NCBI RefSeq assembly: GCF_009389715.1
Contig: NC_052405.1
Location: 13,584,194 to 13,648,193, forward strand
Direction: 5' to 3'
Origin: Phoenix dactylifera
Taxonomy: Eukaryota; Streptophyta; Magnoliopsida; Arecales; Arecaceae
DNA: 64,000 bases
Part shown: positions 23,426-34,580 of the stretch, in pieces
How positions within the stretch are numbered: the stretch's first letter is position 1
Layout of the letters: each line of letters starts with the position of its first letter
Notes under the pieces: generated by a model
The model's input: the letters and a program-made list of their open reading frames with translations, nothing else
Databases searched by the model: none
What the model was told of the DNA's origin: nothing
Translations under genes and position numbers: made by a program

Positions 23426-26280
23426 TGATTAACTTAGCTAGTCTTCGCCTTTGACCTGACCAGGAGAGAATATACGGTCAAGCCAAGCCACCCTTCCTCA
23501 CTTGCCCGAATGGAATACATATTTCCATCATCTAGTTGAGAAGGGAAAAGGCCCGACATGGAACTAGATCGTGAGTCTTCTAAACAATTACATTATGGAG
23601 AAGTCCATTCTCATCATAATCGATCCATATCCTACCATAATGTCTGGAGTACTAGGCTTGCTTAAGTTTCCAATCTAGCTTACTATGCTATGTGCGAAGG
23701 AATTTCTCTAAGATCGCACAAGCTAGCTAGAGGTGAAATTTGGAAATGGCTATGAACAACAGACATTTTCGCATATATGTTTTACCTCTCCATTTGCTAC
23801 CCATGTCCCTTCATCCCCATCCTCATCCTTGTCCAAATCTTTTGCCTTCTTGTGCCACCATCCTTTGTTCTCTTTGCTTTTCTCTTCTACTCAGCATAGG
23901 CACTATGTGGAACCCTAGTTGCTCACAAAATGTGGCCATTTTTTAAAACTCTTGGTTCCATTTTGGAAGTTATGCGTAAAACAAACTATATGTAGTAATA
24001 GAAGTTTCATCTTCTTTTCCATTTTATTCTATTTTTTTTTGTTAATTTGTATTTATAATTGATTAAGTAGTATTTTCTTCATTAACTTCTATAATTTTTA
24101 GATTTAGGAGGAAATGTATGTGTATATTATTTATCTAGATCTACTTATGAACAATACGTGGTGAATAGTTAATAAGACTTGGTAAATTCAAGAAATTACT
24201 TGATTGAGTGATCCACATGGATGATCTAACGAATGATGATTGAAGGATATTGATTTTTAGATTTTGCTGATTGGGATATGCTAACAAATTCTAACTTTGG
24301 CTTAGTTATAACCTGAGGTATCAATTTTTTTTAAAAAATAATTGAATATGTTTGAAATTTGTGGTTTTGCCAACTTCCTGTCATATCTCATGGAGGAAAG
24401 TTTTGTCCTTAGCTAAAACCAAATGTCTGCTTTTGTTAGTATTCTTCTGTGAAGCTTAGAATGGATTTCCTTCCATATTTATATTTAAGATAAAGATGTT
24501 ATCCAACTACTGCTTAATAGTTTTTTAAAATAACAAAGTAAATTTTCAAGTGATGTTCTGAATTGTCTTGTCGAATTGTACATCTATGGTTACAAGTACT
24601 TTTATGAAGTTGATGGATTTAAAGAAGGCACACTGGGGTTGGTCATGGGTCTATTACCAACTATCAGGAATTAGGAATGAGTGAGGGTATTCTTAGTGAA
24701 AGCTATGAGAAATTTCACCCTCAGCTAAGTGATTATTAACAGATGAGATGACAGAGTCTGCTGTCTAGTAGCTCTCTTAGATGACACAGTCTGCTTTCTA
24801 GTAGCTTTCTTACACAATGTTTTTGAAAAGGACTGATGCCAGCCCATGTCAGTCACTGGATGTTACAACACCTTTATCGACAAACTGTTCAGCCAGTACT
24901 CTGTATCCGTATGAGTGGGTATGTAGCCATCATTATGGGCTGTACTGATGCTACTTGAATCCTTGCTCTTATATGCTCAATCAGTTTTAGGTAATTTTTG
25001 GTATCTTGCTATTCATGATCTTCTTTCTCAATTTTTTTTCTGGGTGTAATTTAAAGGTTTCTCAGCATTATACTTGTTCCACTAGTCTATAATATATCAA
25101 AGAAATGAAAGTTTTAAAATTTGGAATATACCATTAAGATTTTGTATGTTGCAACCCCCCCCCCCTCCTCTCTCGGGGGGCGAAAATAAGAACTCTCCTT
25201 AACAGAAAGAATATTTCCACGCAATCTCCTAGTTGCACTCAAATATCAGAAGCATAAAGAAGATATAGTGCCAGAAAATGTAGTTGCATAATTTAGATTC
25301 TTTAACATGTCATTGCACCATAATAAAGACACATTTCCTCAATTCCAATCTAATGGTATCAAAAATATAGACACCATTGCTCTTTCCTGATGCCATATTA
25401 TCGTAAATATTGACAACTCTATCATATTCCTTTCAGATTCAGATCATAACACTCTATTGAGGTCACATAGCAAGTTTTCCTTTTCTTTACTCTATAGTTT
25501 CTTCCATAAAAAAAGAGAAAAAAAGATAAGTGAACGAAATATAGAATATCTTTACCATAAATAAGTGAATGAATGATTCCAAATATCAAAAATTATCACA
25601 TCTATCCATCAAATGTTTTCTTCATAGTTATGCATTATTTTTATTTTTAAATTTGATTTTTAACTATTTTCTGTTTTAATTCAGTCTGCTTTTATTTTTT
25701 ACATTAAGTTTATTTTTTTATTTTCCATATTCAATTTTGTATCCTTCTAAAGCTTCTCTGATGTCCGTTATATCTTCTTGTTAGAAATGGCTTATGGAGG
25801 ATTGGATGCCAAACAAATGTCATGAAGTTATAATTTATAATTGTGTTTTCTTTCATACCTTGGCATAAGGAACAAAGTGAATCAATTAAGAAACACTTTT
25901 TTAAAAATAATACAACAAAATCCTATGATTTCTTGTGGCTTCTATAAACAGGTAGCTTCTTCCTTTTTATGCCTCTGTTGTTCTAGATGCACGGTGTACA
26001 TATATTTTTCCTCTATTTAACCCTCAGTTTATTCATAGGTGTTATTTATATATTTTGCTTTCTTTCTCCTTGGTACTTGACATGTAATGAATACAACATA
26101 CTATATTTTCCAATTTCTTTACAAAAGACAAATTATTTTCATTCGATATGATGCTTATTAATGAAAATGCAAATCCAACTTTATGACTGTAGAAGTCTTT
26201 TATTTATCAATAATGTTGATCAGATGGCTTAGGGTTTTAAGTAAATAGTGAATTATTGTTGAAGCTTTTTATGTTTTAAG
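23426..26280. other. UPF2 intron sequence, nothing recognised
   Basis: AT-rich with homopolymer runs, for example a C run near 25156-25166. No gene-like or transposon-like sequence was identified. Confidence 0.35.
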
Positions 26281-26299
26281 CTTGGGATTGGTGCTAGCA

Positions 26300-26560
26300 A
26301 GGTTTGGAGTCTTGGTATCGGGCACCATACTGGTATATTACCGGTTTAGTACGGGGACACACGTTGTACCTAGATATCTTTTGAGTCATTTTTCTTACTT
26401 CCTATCTCGGTACTGCTTGAATCTGGGTAGTATAGGTCGATATGTACCCTGGGTCACCTCGATACATCTTGGTATGCCTCGGTATGAGTCGGTACGGGTT
26501 CGAATGGGGCCTGTACCAACCCGAATACTGGGTGGTTCGGGGTGGTAGGGCAAACACTGC
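26300..26560. repeat. CCGGTACGG-family element, diverged copy
   Basis: Starts with GGTATCGGGCACCATACTGG, the same opening as the fold-back elements (GGGCACCATACCAG). It ends with GGGTGGTTCGGGGTGG, like their right ends, but lacks the GA/CT tracts. It sits just before UPF2 exon U2. Confidence 0.55.
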
Positions 26561-26694
26561 TCTAGCCTCTTTTAATCCCTCTAAAATCATGTCTTTTTTT
26601 TTTCTGATCTTGAACTGTAGTGGATGAAACATAGTTGATTCCAAGATGACCTATTCAATTGCTTCAGATCACTAGTTTTTTATAATTTTACTAG

Positions 26695-26782
26695 TGTCAA
26701 CTTAAGCAAATTTGTCAGTGAAGCTGTGGCAGCTATTTGTGATGGCAAGCTTAGAACTTCAGATATACTAGCTGCTGTGCAG
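26695..26782 (+). CDS. UPF2: UPF2 exon U2, first copy
   Basis: 88 bases between CTAG and GTATCA, reading VNLSKFVSEAVAAICDGKLR and then TSDILAAVQ. This is the start of the first MIF4G region, in phase with U3. It is repeated at 27729-27816 with two changed residues. Confidence 0.82.
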
Positions 26783-27728
26783 GTATCAAATTGACAATTT
26801 ACATTTTTGTTCCTGCATGGCTTGCAAATATTGTCTTTATCTTTGTGTCCAGCTTGAACTTTGTTAGTTATTAGAAAACATCTCAAATCTCTACTGACTA
26901 CTTGATAGGATTCTAGGACCTTTTACATCTATCCTTTTAGTTGGTGCATATTTAAATTGTATACCCATATAATATTCCTAAGACATGGATTGTGTGCTTT
27001 GTTTTCTTATTTTTCTTGCATTAAGTTTGTCTTTTTGTTTAAGAATAGTCAAGAAGAAAAATGTCAAATCATTTCATCATACTTGCAGTTGTTTCCATGT
27101 ATCTTACTTTGTTTTGGTCTTTTTTGTGGTCAAGTTTTCTGAATTGGGAGTTGTTCTTGGGTTCTATTTTTCTGCTATTTATATCATATTTGGCCCCCCT
27201 TTTTTCTAATATTTGAATGTGATTAACTATTTAATCCTTACTGGGTTTGTCTCAGAAAACATTTAATTTTGTGAAACCATTTCTGAAAATCTTGGTGTTA
27301 CAACATTTTTTTTTAACTATTCATTTCTAATTTCATTGTTCTTAGTTTTTAAGTTTGGCTTTTTGTTTAAGAATAGTCAAGAAGAAAAACGTCAAATCAT
27401 TTCATCATACTTGCAGTTGTTTCCATGTATCTTACTTTGTTTTGGTCTTTTTTGTGGTCAAGTTTTCTGAATTGGGAGTTGTTCTTGGGTTCTATTTTTC
27501 TGCTATTTATATCATATTTGGCCCCCCTTTTTTCTAATATTTGAATGTGATCAACTATTTAATCCTTACTGGGTTTGTCTCAGAAAACATTTAATTTTGT
27601 GAAACCATTTCTGAAAATCTTGGTGTTACAACATTTTTTTTTAACTATTCATTTCTAATTTTTTAACTATTCATTTCTAATTTCATTGTTCTAATTTCAT
27701 TGTTCTTAGTTTTGTCCTCTAAAACTAG

Positions 27729-27816
27729 TGTCAACTTAAGCAAATTTGTCAGTGAAGCTGTGGTAGCTATTTGTGATGGCAAGCTTAGAACTTCAGATAT
27801 ACAAGCTGCTGTGCAG
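27729..27816 (+). CDS. UPF2: UPF2 exon U2, second copy
   Basis: Same 88-base exon as 26695-26782, with AAVQ preceded by SDIQ, the usual family residue, where the first copy has L. Splice sites are kept. Using both copies in one message would shift the frame, because 88 is not a multiple of three. Confidence 0.82.
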
Positions 27817-28619
27817 GTATCAAATTGACAATTTACATTTTTGTTCCTGCATTGCTTGCAAATATTGTCTTTATCTTTGTGTCCAGCTTGAACTTTGTTA
27901 GTTATTAGAAAACATCTCAAATCTCTACTGACTACTTGATAGGATTCTAGGACCTTTTACATCTATCCTTTTAGTTGGTGCATATTTAAATTGTATACCC
28001 ATATAATATTCCTAAGACATGGATTGTGTGCTTTGTTTTCTTATTTTTCTTGCATTAAGTTTGGCTTTTTGTTTAAGAATAGTCAAGAAGAAAAACGTCA
28101 AATCATTTCATCATACTTGCAGTTGTTTCCATGTATCTTACTTTGTTTTGGTCTTTTTTGTGGTCAAGTTTTCTGAATTGGGAGTTATTCTTGGGTTCTA
28201 TTTTTCTGCTATTTATATCATATTTGGCCCCCCTTTTTTCTAATATTTGAATGTGATTAACTATTTAATCCTTACTGGGTTTGTCTCAGAAAACATTTAA
28301 TTTTGTGAAACCATTTCTGAAAATCTTGGTGTTACAACATTTTTTTTTAACTATTCATTTCTAATTTCATTGTTCTTAGTTTTGATCCTGCATTTACATC
28401 AGCATTTTCATTTCAGTTCTGTTTGCAGCATGCTCACAACCTTTTTAGTGCTTGACAGTTTGTTGCATACTTCGAAGCTAGTCTTGTACTTGTCTTTAAG
28501 TAGAGCATAATTACAATAAAGTAATAGGTAACGTGAATTATGCTTTTTTCATTGAGTTTGGAATTGATGTTATGGGGTACATGATGTTTTGTCAAGTTAC
28601 TAGGTGTCCAAAAGCTAAG

Positions 28620-28910
28620 GATCGCCGAACCGTACCGGTCGGCGCCGATATCGGTTCAGACCGGTATCGAACCGGCCACAGTGCACACACAGCGAAGGCG
28701 AGCGTGAGCACGCATGAATATGCCACAACGCGCTACAGTGGCATTAAATGCTACTGTAGCAGAGCTATAGTGTATGGCTATAGTGGCATTAAATGCCACA
28801 GTGGACCGGACTCGGTGCCGGTTCGCACGGAGTCCTGGTCAAACCAGACGGAACCGGTCCGGTTCCGTCTGGTTCGGCCTTATACTGGTCGGGGCCGGAA
28901 CCGTTTTGTG
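28620..28910. repeat. GC-rich CCGGTACGG-family repeat with inner CACAGTGGC units
   Basis: Outer parts read GAACCGTACCGGTCGGC and CGGAACCGGTCCGGTTCCG. The middle carries ACAGTGGCATTAAATGCTACTG and a second GTGGCATTAAATGCCACAG, which is nearly self-complementary. No coding sense. Confidence 0.6.
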
Positions 28911-29058
28911 TAGCCAGCACACTGCTGAAAGCAGACAGACGAGCATAAAACATACAATGACAAAATTTGGCAGCATGGTACAGTCAACAAATAACCAGAT
29001 GAGACTAACTCTACTCGAGAAGGCATGACTCTGTTAATTAAAGCATGTTATTTGAGAG
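28907..29058 (-). repeat. 152-bp inverted repeat, left arm (partner 31743-31895)
   Basis: The reverse complement of this stretch matches 31743-31895 over its length with about five differences, from CTCTCAAATAACATGC to GTGCTGGCTACA. The matched segment includes a splice-acceptor-like CTGCTTTCAG and the first bases of the exon-like frame at 31877. Confidence 0.88.
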
Positions 29059-29309
29059 TACGGGCTGAACCGTACCGGCCGATTCAGCATATCTTGCCAA
29101 AAGCATATATATTTGATGTGTATGCAGATGTCTATATATTGTAACATGCAACTAATTGGATCTATTTCCTGATATTTGCTAAAATTGGTAAATGATAAGC
29201 CAAACTTACATTAATTTGACTTATACGTAGAATTGCCAGAAGTTGATGTGTAATTGGAGGGTCAAGCCTATGAAATGTCTAGTTATTCATGAAATTCAAT
29301 TTAAAGTGT

Positions 29310-29740
29310 TTAGATAATGGTCGGCGGAATTGTTCCGAATCGGATAGTTCCGGCCGATTCGAGCCGTACCGGTGGCTCACCGGTACGGTTCCGGCAATAG
29401 AAACGAAATCCGTTGCCGGAGGCGGAGGAGAAGGAAAAGAGAGAGAGAGAGAGAGAGAGAGCGGAGGAGAGAGGGTGGCGGAGGCCGGCAGAGGGACCTT
29501 TTGCGATTTACGCGGCTGTTCCCCTGTTTCGTTCCGCCGGGCCTCTGCCATGCCTCCGCCACCCTCCGCCGGCCTCTCCCTCCCTCCCCCGCTCTCTCTC
29601 TTTTTCTCTCTTGTTCTCTCTCTTCCCTATCTGTTCTACTGTGTCTGTACGGGCCTGGCGTGGCACGATACAGGCCCGTACCGACTCGTCCTATTGGAAA
29701 ACTAGTACGGTGCCCAGTATTGGTTCCACCAACGTTGGTT
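29310..29740. repeat. Fold-back GC/GA element, inverted copy
   Basis: Relative to the copies at 6000, 6993, 39697 and 40646 the arms are swapped. The left side has AACGAAATCCGTTGCCGG and (GA)n, the reverse of their right arm. The right side has (CT)n, TACTGTGTCTGTACGGGCC and GCCCGTACCGACTCG, the reverse of their left arm. The element is therefore inserted in the opposite orientation. The core is shorter and reads CCCTGTTTCGTTCCG. Open frames across it are composition artefacts. Confidence 0.65.
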
Positions 29741-31742
29741 TGGATAGCACCTTTTGGAACTAGATATCATGGATTAAGTGCTGATTGGCATGACACAACA
29801 TGATACGGATCATGCTAGTACCTTATAAGCATGCAGAACCATCATGTTGTTGTCCGCATATAATTACTTTTATGCTGCTGTGTGAAGCAATGGCATGGGA
29901 TGGCATGGCAGGAATGACACTAGTATTATGCCAGCACCTTACTGGCACACAATTCTTCCATCTATGGGATGTGGAAGTGGAGGTAGGGGCATATTGCATC
30001 TGGGAGGTAGGGTGGTGGTGCAGTGTGATGTTTTAAGAAGGGTGAAGGATATATAGGAGAGTTTGAATCACCGTCATGGTGTGAGATTCTAGCAAAGCAG
30101 AGTGCAAAGGAGAGGGCAACTCATAGTGTTTCCATTGTACTTACACTAGTCTTTCCCCCTTATGCCCTTCTATTCTTGTAAGTCACTAAGATGTTCCAAA
30201 ACAGTTATGGATTTGATGCTTCACATTGTCAGGTGGATATTTGATTAGGATCCAGCTGGAAATTGACCTGAATCAGAATAGTTGATACCCTTGTTGTATG
30301 TATTTATGCATATTTACTTGCCGTCATCCCGAACTTCATTTTGTAACTCACAATCAATTTGTGTTATCCATTTTCTTTTACTTAATCCTTCTTTTAATAT
30401 ATCAGTTGCTATTATCTTTTTTTTTTTTTGAAAAATCAGATCCACCTGAAATGATTTTGACACCTTTATTTGTCATCTGTATGGTTTCCATCTTTCCATT
30501 TCTACGTCCTTGCTGAATCATTATTTTGTTATTACTGTCTGAGCCAGATCTTCTTCATCAGTGTATTTGAAATTTTGAATCATTACTATGTACTCCTAGT
30601 GCAAATCCTTTTTGGTAGTTAAGAAAGTCTTTTTTCATTGTTCTATAGTCCCATCATATTTTACAAGGATATCAACATCTTTATGGTTCATGGATTATGC
30701 TTCTAATATGGCTTAGAGCTCTATCTATTCAACCCCCATCTTTGCTAGATCTGGGTTTCCTTCTTAGTCATGTTTTATGTGAAGAAGTTAATATGCAAAG
30801 CTGCTTGTTCAATGATGGTTTCCAACCTCTCTGCCTTGGAATTCTTGATGTAATCTATTTTTCATGTCATTTATCAATCTGAGACCTTTTTCTTATTAAT
30901 TATGTATTACACTCTAGGTTTACTATTCAGTTACTTTGTTTAAGCATCTTTTAACTTTAGATTTGTCTACACGGCCCAGCCACTTAGCTGATACCTTCTA
31001 CCATAAGGTCCCCTTTTGCCTCCATTCATCCGTCTTATCCTTATATATTTTGCCATTATATGTCAATTATCAAGGGCCGAAAGAACATAACCACCACCTA
31101 ACTCTTACTCTTTTCTCTCTTACTGGCCGTTTTTACTAGTCTATGCTTGGTAATCAAACGTTACCTGGGGATAACTTGACATTTCTTATTTCATTTGTTA
31201 TTGTTCTGGATGCTAGGTCTGCATCTGGTGATGCAAATTAAAGCTCAGGTTTGTTCTGATGTTATACACCTGCAATTCAGGAATAGCTTTAAGGGAATGA
31301 GTTAATGTTGACAGATAAAAACCCTTTAGGATGTATCCTTAATGAGTTAATGTTGTCTACACGCTCTTGATGATCTATGGTTTCTCTTACATTTACCTGT
31401 TTATGGCACAGTTGTATAATTTAGGGATAATCAATATATACAGTTCAATAAATATGAGTGTAAAAAAACACACCACAAAATTAAGATAATCTTATTAATA
31501 ATTTTGTGGTTCTTCCTTGCAATGTCAAGTATTTTTGTTCCACCTCATTGTGTTATTTAAAAAGGTCGAAACACTGATCCATAAGAGTCAGAATCGTGCA
31601 GCATCATGAATCAATTTTATACATTCAGGCATCTTATTCTGCTACATGGGAACATTCACTTATCTATTACTCTGATTATTTTTGTTGATCAGTCTTTTAT
31701 AGGTTCTCGTAGCAGTTTTTTCTCCACTTTATTTTCAGAAAA
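29741..31742. other. Intron sequence between the inverted-repeat arms
   Basis: AT-rich, with one T-run near 30418. No gene or transposon recognised. It is the loop between the 152-bp arms. Confidence 0.35.
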
Positions 31743-31895
31743 CTCTCAAATAACATGCTTTAATTAACAGAGTCATGCCTTCTCAAGTAGAGTTAGTCTC
31801 ATCTGGTTATTTGTTGATTGTACCATGCTGCCAAATTTTGTCATTTTATGTTTTATGCTCGTCTGTCTGCTTTCAGCGGTGTGCTGGCTACAAAG
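31743..31895 (+). repeat. 152-bp inverted repeat, right arm
   Basis: Partner of 28907-29058. It ends inside the exon-like stretch that begins at about 31877, so the left arm appears to be an inverted copy of this end. Confidence 0.88.
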
Positions 31896-32014
31896 ATAAA
31901 AGAAGAATGCAAAAGCAGGGTCGATAAGTCCTTTGTCTTAAAAGAATTTTTTCCCATGCTAAATCAAGCTTACATGGAGTTGGATCGACTTGCTATCTCG
32001 AAAGAACTACAGTA
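31877..32014 (+). other. Exon-like stretch of unknown gene
   Basis: After CTGCTTTCAG the frame reads SGVLATKIKEECKSRVDKSF and then VLKEFFPMLNQAYMELDRLA to TAA at about 32012-32014. Composition looks protein-like, and the acceptor is good. It is not UPF2: the family sequence passes directly from U2 to U3. It may be the last exon of an unrelated captured gene. Function unknown. Confidence 0.35.
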
Positions 32015-32215
32015 AAAACTTGTAGTAATGCTGTATCTTACCTAGGTGTTAAGTGAATTGCTGCCTCAGCATGGAAGGTTGATGACTTAGTGTTTTAGTC
32101 TGGCTGCATAAACTATACTGTAGAAATAAATCTTTACATTAATGGTAACATGCAAGTGCTATTAACTTGTTTTGATGCTATAATCCTTTTTTTATTTATG
32201 TGTTCCTGTTTGTAG

Positions 32216-32566
32216 GTCTGCTCGTTGCTTCATCAGAGATACAAAGACTTCTCTCCTTGTCTTATTCAGGGCCTCCTGAAAGTGTTCTTTCCAGGAAAAT
32301 GTGGTGATGATTTGGATGCAGATAAAAACATGAGGGCAATAAAGAAGAGGAGCACTCTAAAACTTCTAATGGAACTTTATTTTGTTGGAGTTGTTGAGGA
32401 TGCCAGCATTTTCGTAAATATTATTAAGGATCTTACTAGCTTGGAACATTTAAAAGATCGGGATGCAACTCAGACAAATTTGTCCCTTCTTACCAGTTTT
32501 GCTCGACAAGGCAGATATTTCTTAGGGCTCCAGCTCCATCAGCCTGGACAAGAAGTTCATGATGAG
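32216..32566 (+). CDS. UPF2: UPF2 exon U3 (first MIF4G region)
   Basis: 117 codons after TTTGTAG, from VCSLLHQRYKDF through LKVFFPGKCGDDL, RSTLKLLMELYFVG and LLTSFARQGRYFLG to QEVHDE. Family sequence places the exon end after GATGAG at 32566, but the next bases are GAACTACC, not GT. Loss of one T from GTAACT would explain this. A GTAAGT lies about 40 bases on, but after an in-frame TAA. Confidence 0.85.
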
Positions 32567-32599
32567 GAACTACCTAGAATTTGCTAAGTTTTATGCTAC

Positions 32600-33600
32600 T
32601 GCTTTTGTAAGTTGACTTAGTATGGATGATGGTTAGGTCTTGTTCTGCCAAATTGGTGGACCTATTAATGGGAATTTTGAAATTGTTTGCATATGTGTAT
32701 ATATTGTTCTATTTTCATTGTAAGACAATGGAAGCCAATTATTTTTATCACACCCCAGCACATATGCCATCTAATAATCTGGATATTAGTCTTGTTATGT
32801 ATTTAAGTATCAAAAACCTACCATCATATGTGAATACATGGTTTCAAAACTCTTGGAACGGGATTGTATGACTGATATCGTACGTTCGATGTAAAACATG
32901 CATCGTTATAGGTGCTGGCATCGCCAAAACTGTGTACCGGTATGTACCAGCCATACTAGTCTGCACTACTCCATACTGGTGTGTAACGATGGTATCCTAC
33001 CAATTGTACCAGGACACACCAACAGTTTTTCATTTTTTCTGAAGCTCTTAGTTTTGTTATAAGCCCATTGATACCAGAACCTTACCATTCTAATGGAAAA
33101 ATAATGTAGGATTCGGTACTGGTATTTAAAACCTTGTACAAATATATGCTTCTACACTAAGTACTTACTATTTTCTTTTCTTCTTTGATATATTTAATGC
33201 TCAGCATCGAAGTTTCTATATAAAGTAATATAGGAATACTCCAATTGTTTATTAACATGATCATACTAGCCATCTAGCACTAGTGAGATTTCATCCTCGC
33301 TTCATTATAGATTTGTGCTCATAATTGTTTTGAAAAAACTAAAAGTCAAAAAAGATGCATTTTTGATATAGTAATAAATATCACCATCTGCTTGTTGCTG
33401 GGAGTAAGTTTGCTGATATGTGGTTGCATAATCCATCTCATGGATGATATTAAACTAGTGGACAAGTAAATACAATATTGTCTGGTTTGATAGATTGTAG
33501 TTCAAAGAAACTTGTAGGTGGTATTGCTTTTATGTGCTTGATAATTCAATATTTAATATGCTAGATAATATTTTATAGTTAGCTTACCCAACTAGATATA
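32600..33600. other. UPF2 intron with a decayed CCGGTACGG-family trace
   Basis: AT-rich. At about 32925-33025, words such as GTGTACCGGTATGTACCAG and CATACTGGTGTGTAACG are a decayed member of the dispersed repeat family. Nothing else is seen. Confidence 0.4.
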
Positions 33601-34580
33601 TTGTGGTCAGTGTTCAGTATTTAATTTGTTGAAGCTTCAATACCTTGAACAATCATCATGTTAGGCTTAAGGTGGCTGATATCTCTTTTTCCAACTATTT
33701 GGGGTCGGGTTTATGAATCCTTATTTGCCAAGTATCCTTTTCTAGGGCTACCTCTGATGTTGTTCGAAATTTCTTCATTTCCTTTCTCACAACCTCTATT
33801 CATGTTAATTTAGGTCTTCCTCTTCTTTCAACCTTTAACACAAACTAAAATACCTCTCCTTACAGGAGCCGCCTAAGATCGTTGTTATACATCACCATAC
33901 CATCTCAATCGATTTTCAATCACTTTATCCTTAATTTGTGCAACCTCTAATATATTCATTTCTTAATCTATCTTTACTAGTTTTACCCTACATCGATCTT
34001 AATATTCTCGTTCTGCCACACTTAATTTGTTTTCATGTACCTTCTTTATCACCCAACACTTTTAGCCTACAATATTGCGGGTGTTACTGTTATTACAATA
34101 CTTATCCTTATGTCTCCAAGGTAATGCATGTATCATATAATATCCTAGATGCACTTTCTACTTCATCCATCCAGCTCATGCTATTGTATATATCTTCATT
34201 TATCTCCTCATCATTTTGTACAATAGATCCTAAATTATGAAATCTATTTCCGTGGTATCTCTTGTCCATCAATCTTATTTGATAATATGTCTTCATTTTC
34301 ATTCTCATTAAATTTACAATTCATGTATTCTCTTTGTTCTACTAGTTTTTAAGCCTTTATCCTCTAACCCTTGTCCTCTATAAATCCAATTTAGTATTTA
34401 ATCTAGCTTTCTTTTCATTGATCAATGCTATATCGTCTGCAAAAAATATACACGATAGGACATCTTTCTGAATATCAGCTATGAGTGGAATGTGTTGTGG
34501 TCAGTGGTTGTATTTAATTTACTGAAGCATCAATGCCACGGAACATCATTATTGGACGGCTCGAAGTGGCTGATGTCCCT
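33601..34580. repeat. Diverged direct repeats flanking the LINE fragment
   Basis: 33601-33685 (TGTGGTCAGTG, GTATTTAATTTG, AAGGTGGCTGATAT) resembles 34495-34580 (TGTGGTCAGTGG, GTATTTAATTTAC, AAGTGGCTGATGT). At about 85 bases these are far longer than a usual target-site duplication. Confidence 0.5.
33690..34470 (-). mobile_element. LINE (non-LTR retrotransposon) 3' end, decayed
   Basis: On the minus strand, broken frames read RYHGNRFHNLGSIVQNDEEI, then SWMDEVESASRILYDTCI, then pieces like LRNEYIRG and finally DTWQIRIHKPDPK near 33720. This order matches the C-terminal part of the plant LINE reverse transcriptase, with 'FRYLGSIIQ.DGEI', 'GWMKWRSASGVLCD', 'RNE.IRE' and '.KRIH.ADP'. Many stops and frameshifts are present, so it is dead. 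The 5' part is missing. It lies antisense in a UPF2 intron. Confidence 0.75.

Larger units (their letters stand above)
26690..28385 (+). repeat. Tandem duplication of UPF2 exon U2 and its intron (1034-bp and 328-bp units)
   Basis: 26690-27345 recurs at 27724-28385, an offset of 1034 bases. The inner part at about 27022-27350 also recurs at about 27353-27680, an offset of 328 bases. The intron segment is therefore present three times and the exon twice. The copies are almost identical, including a C6T6 run, so the event is recent or the assembly is duplicated here. Confidence 0.9.
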
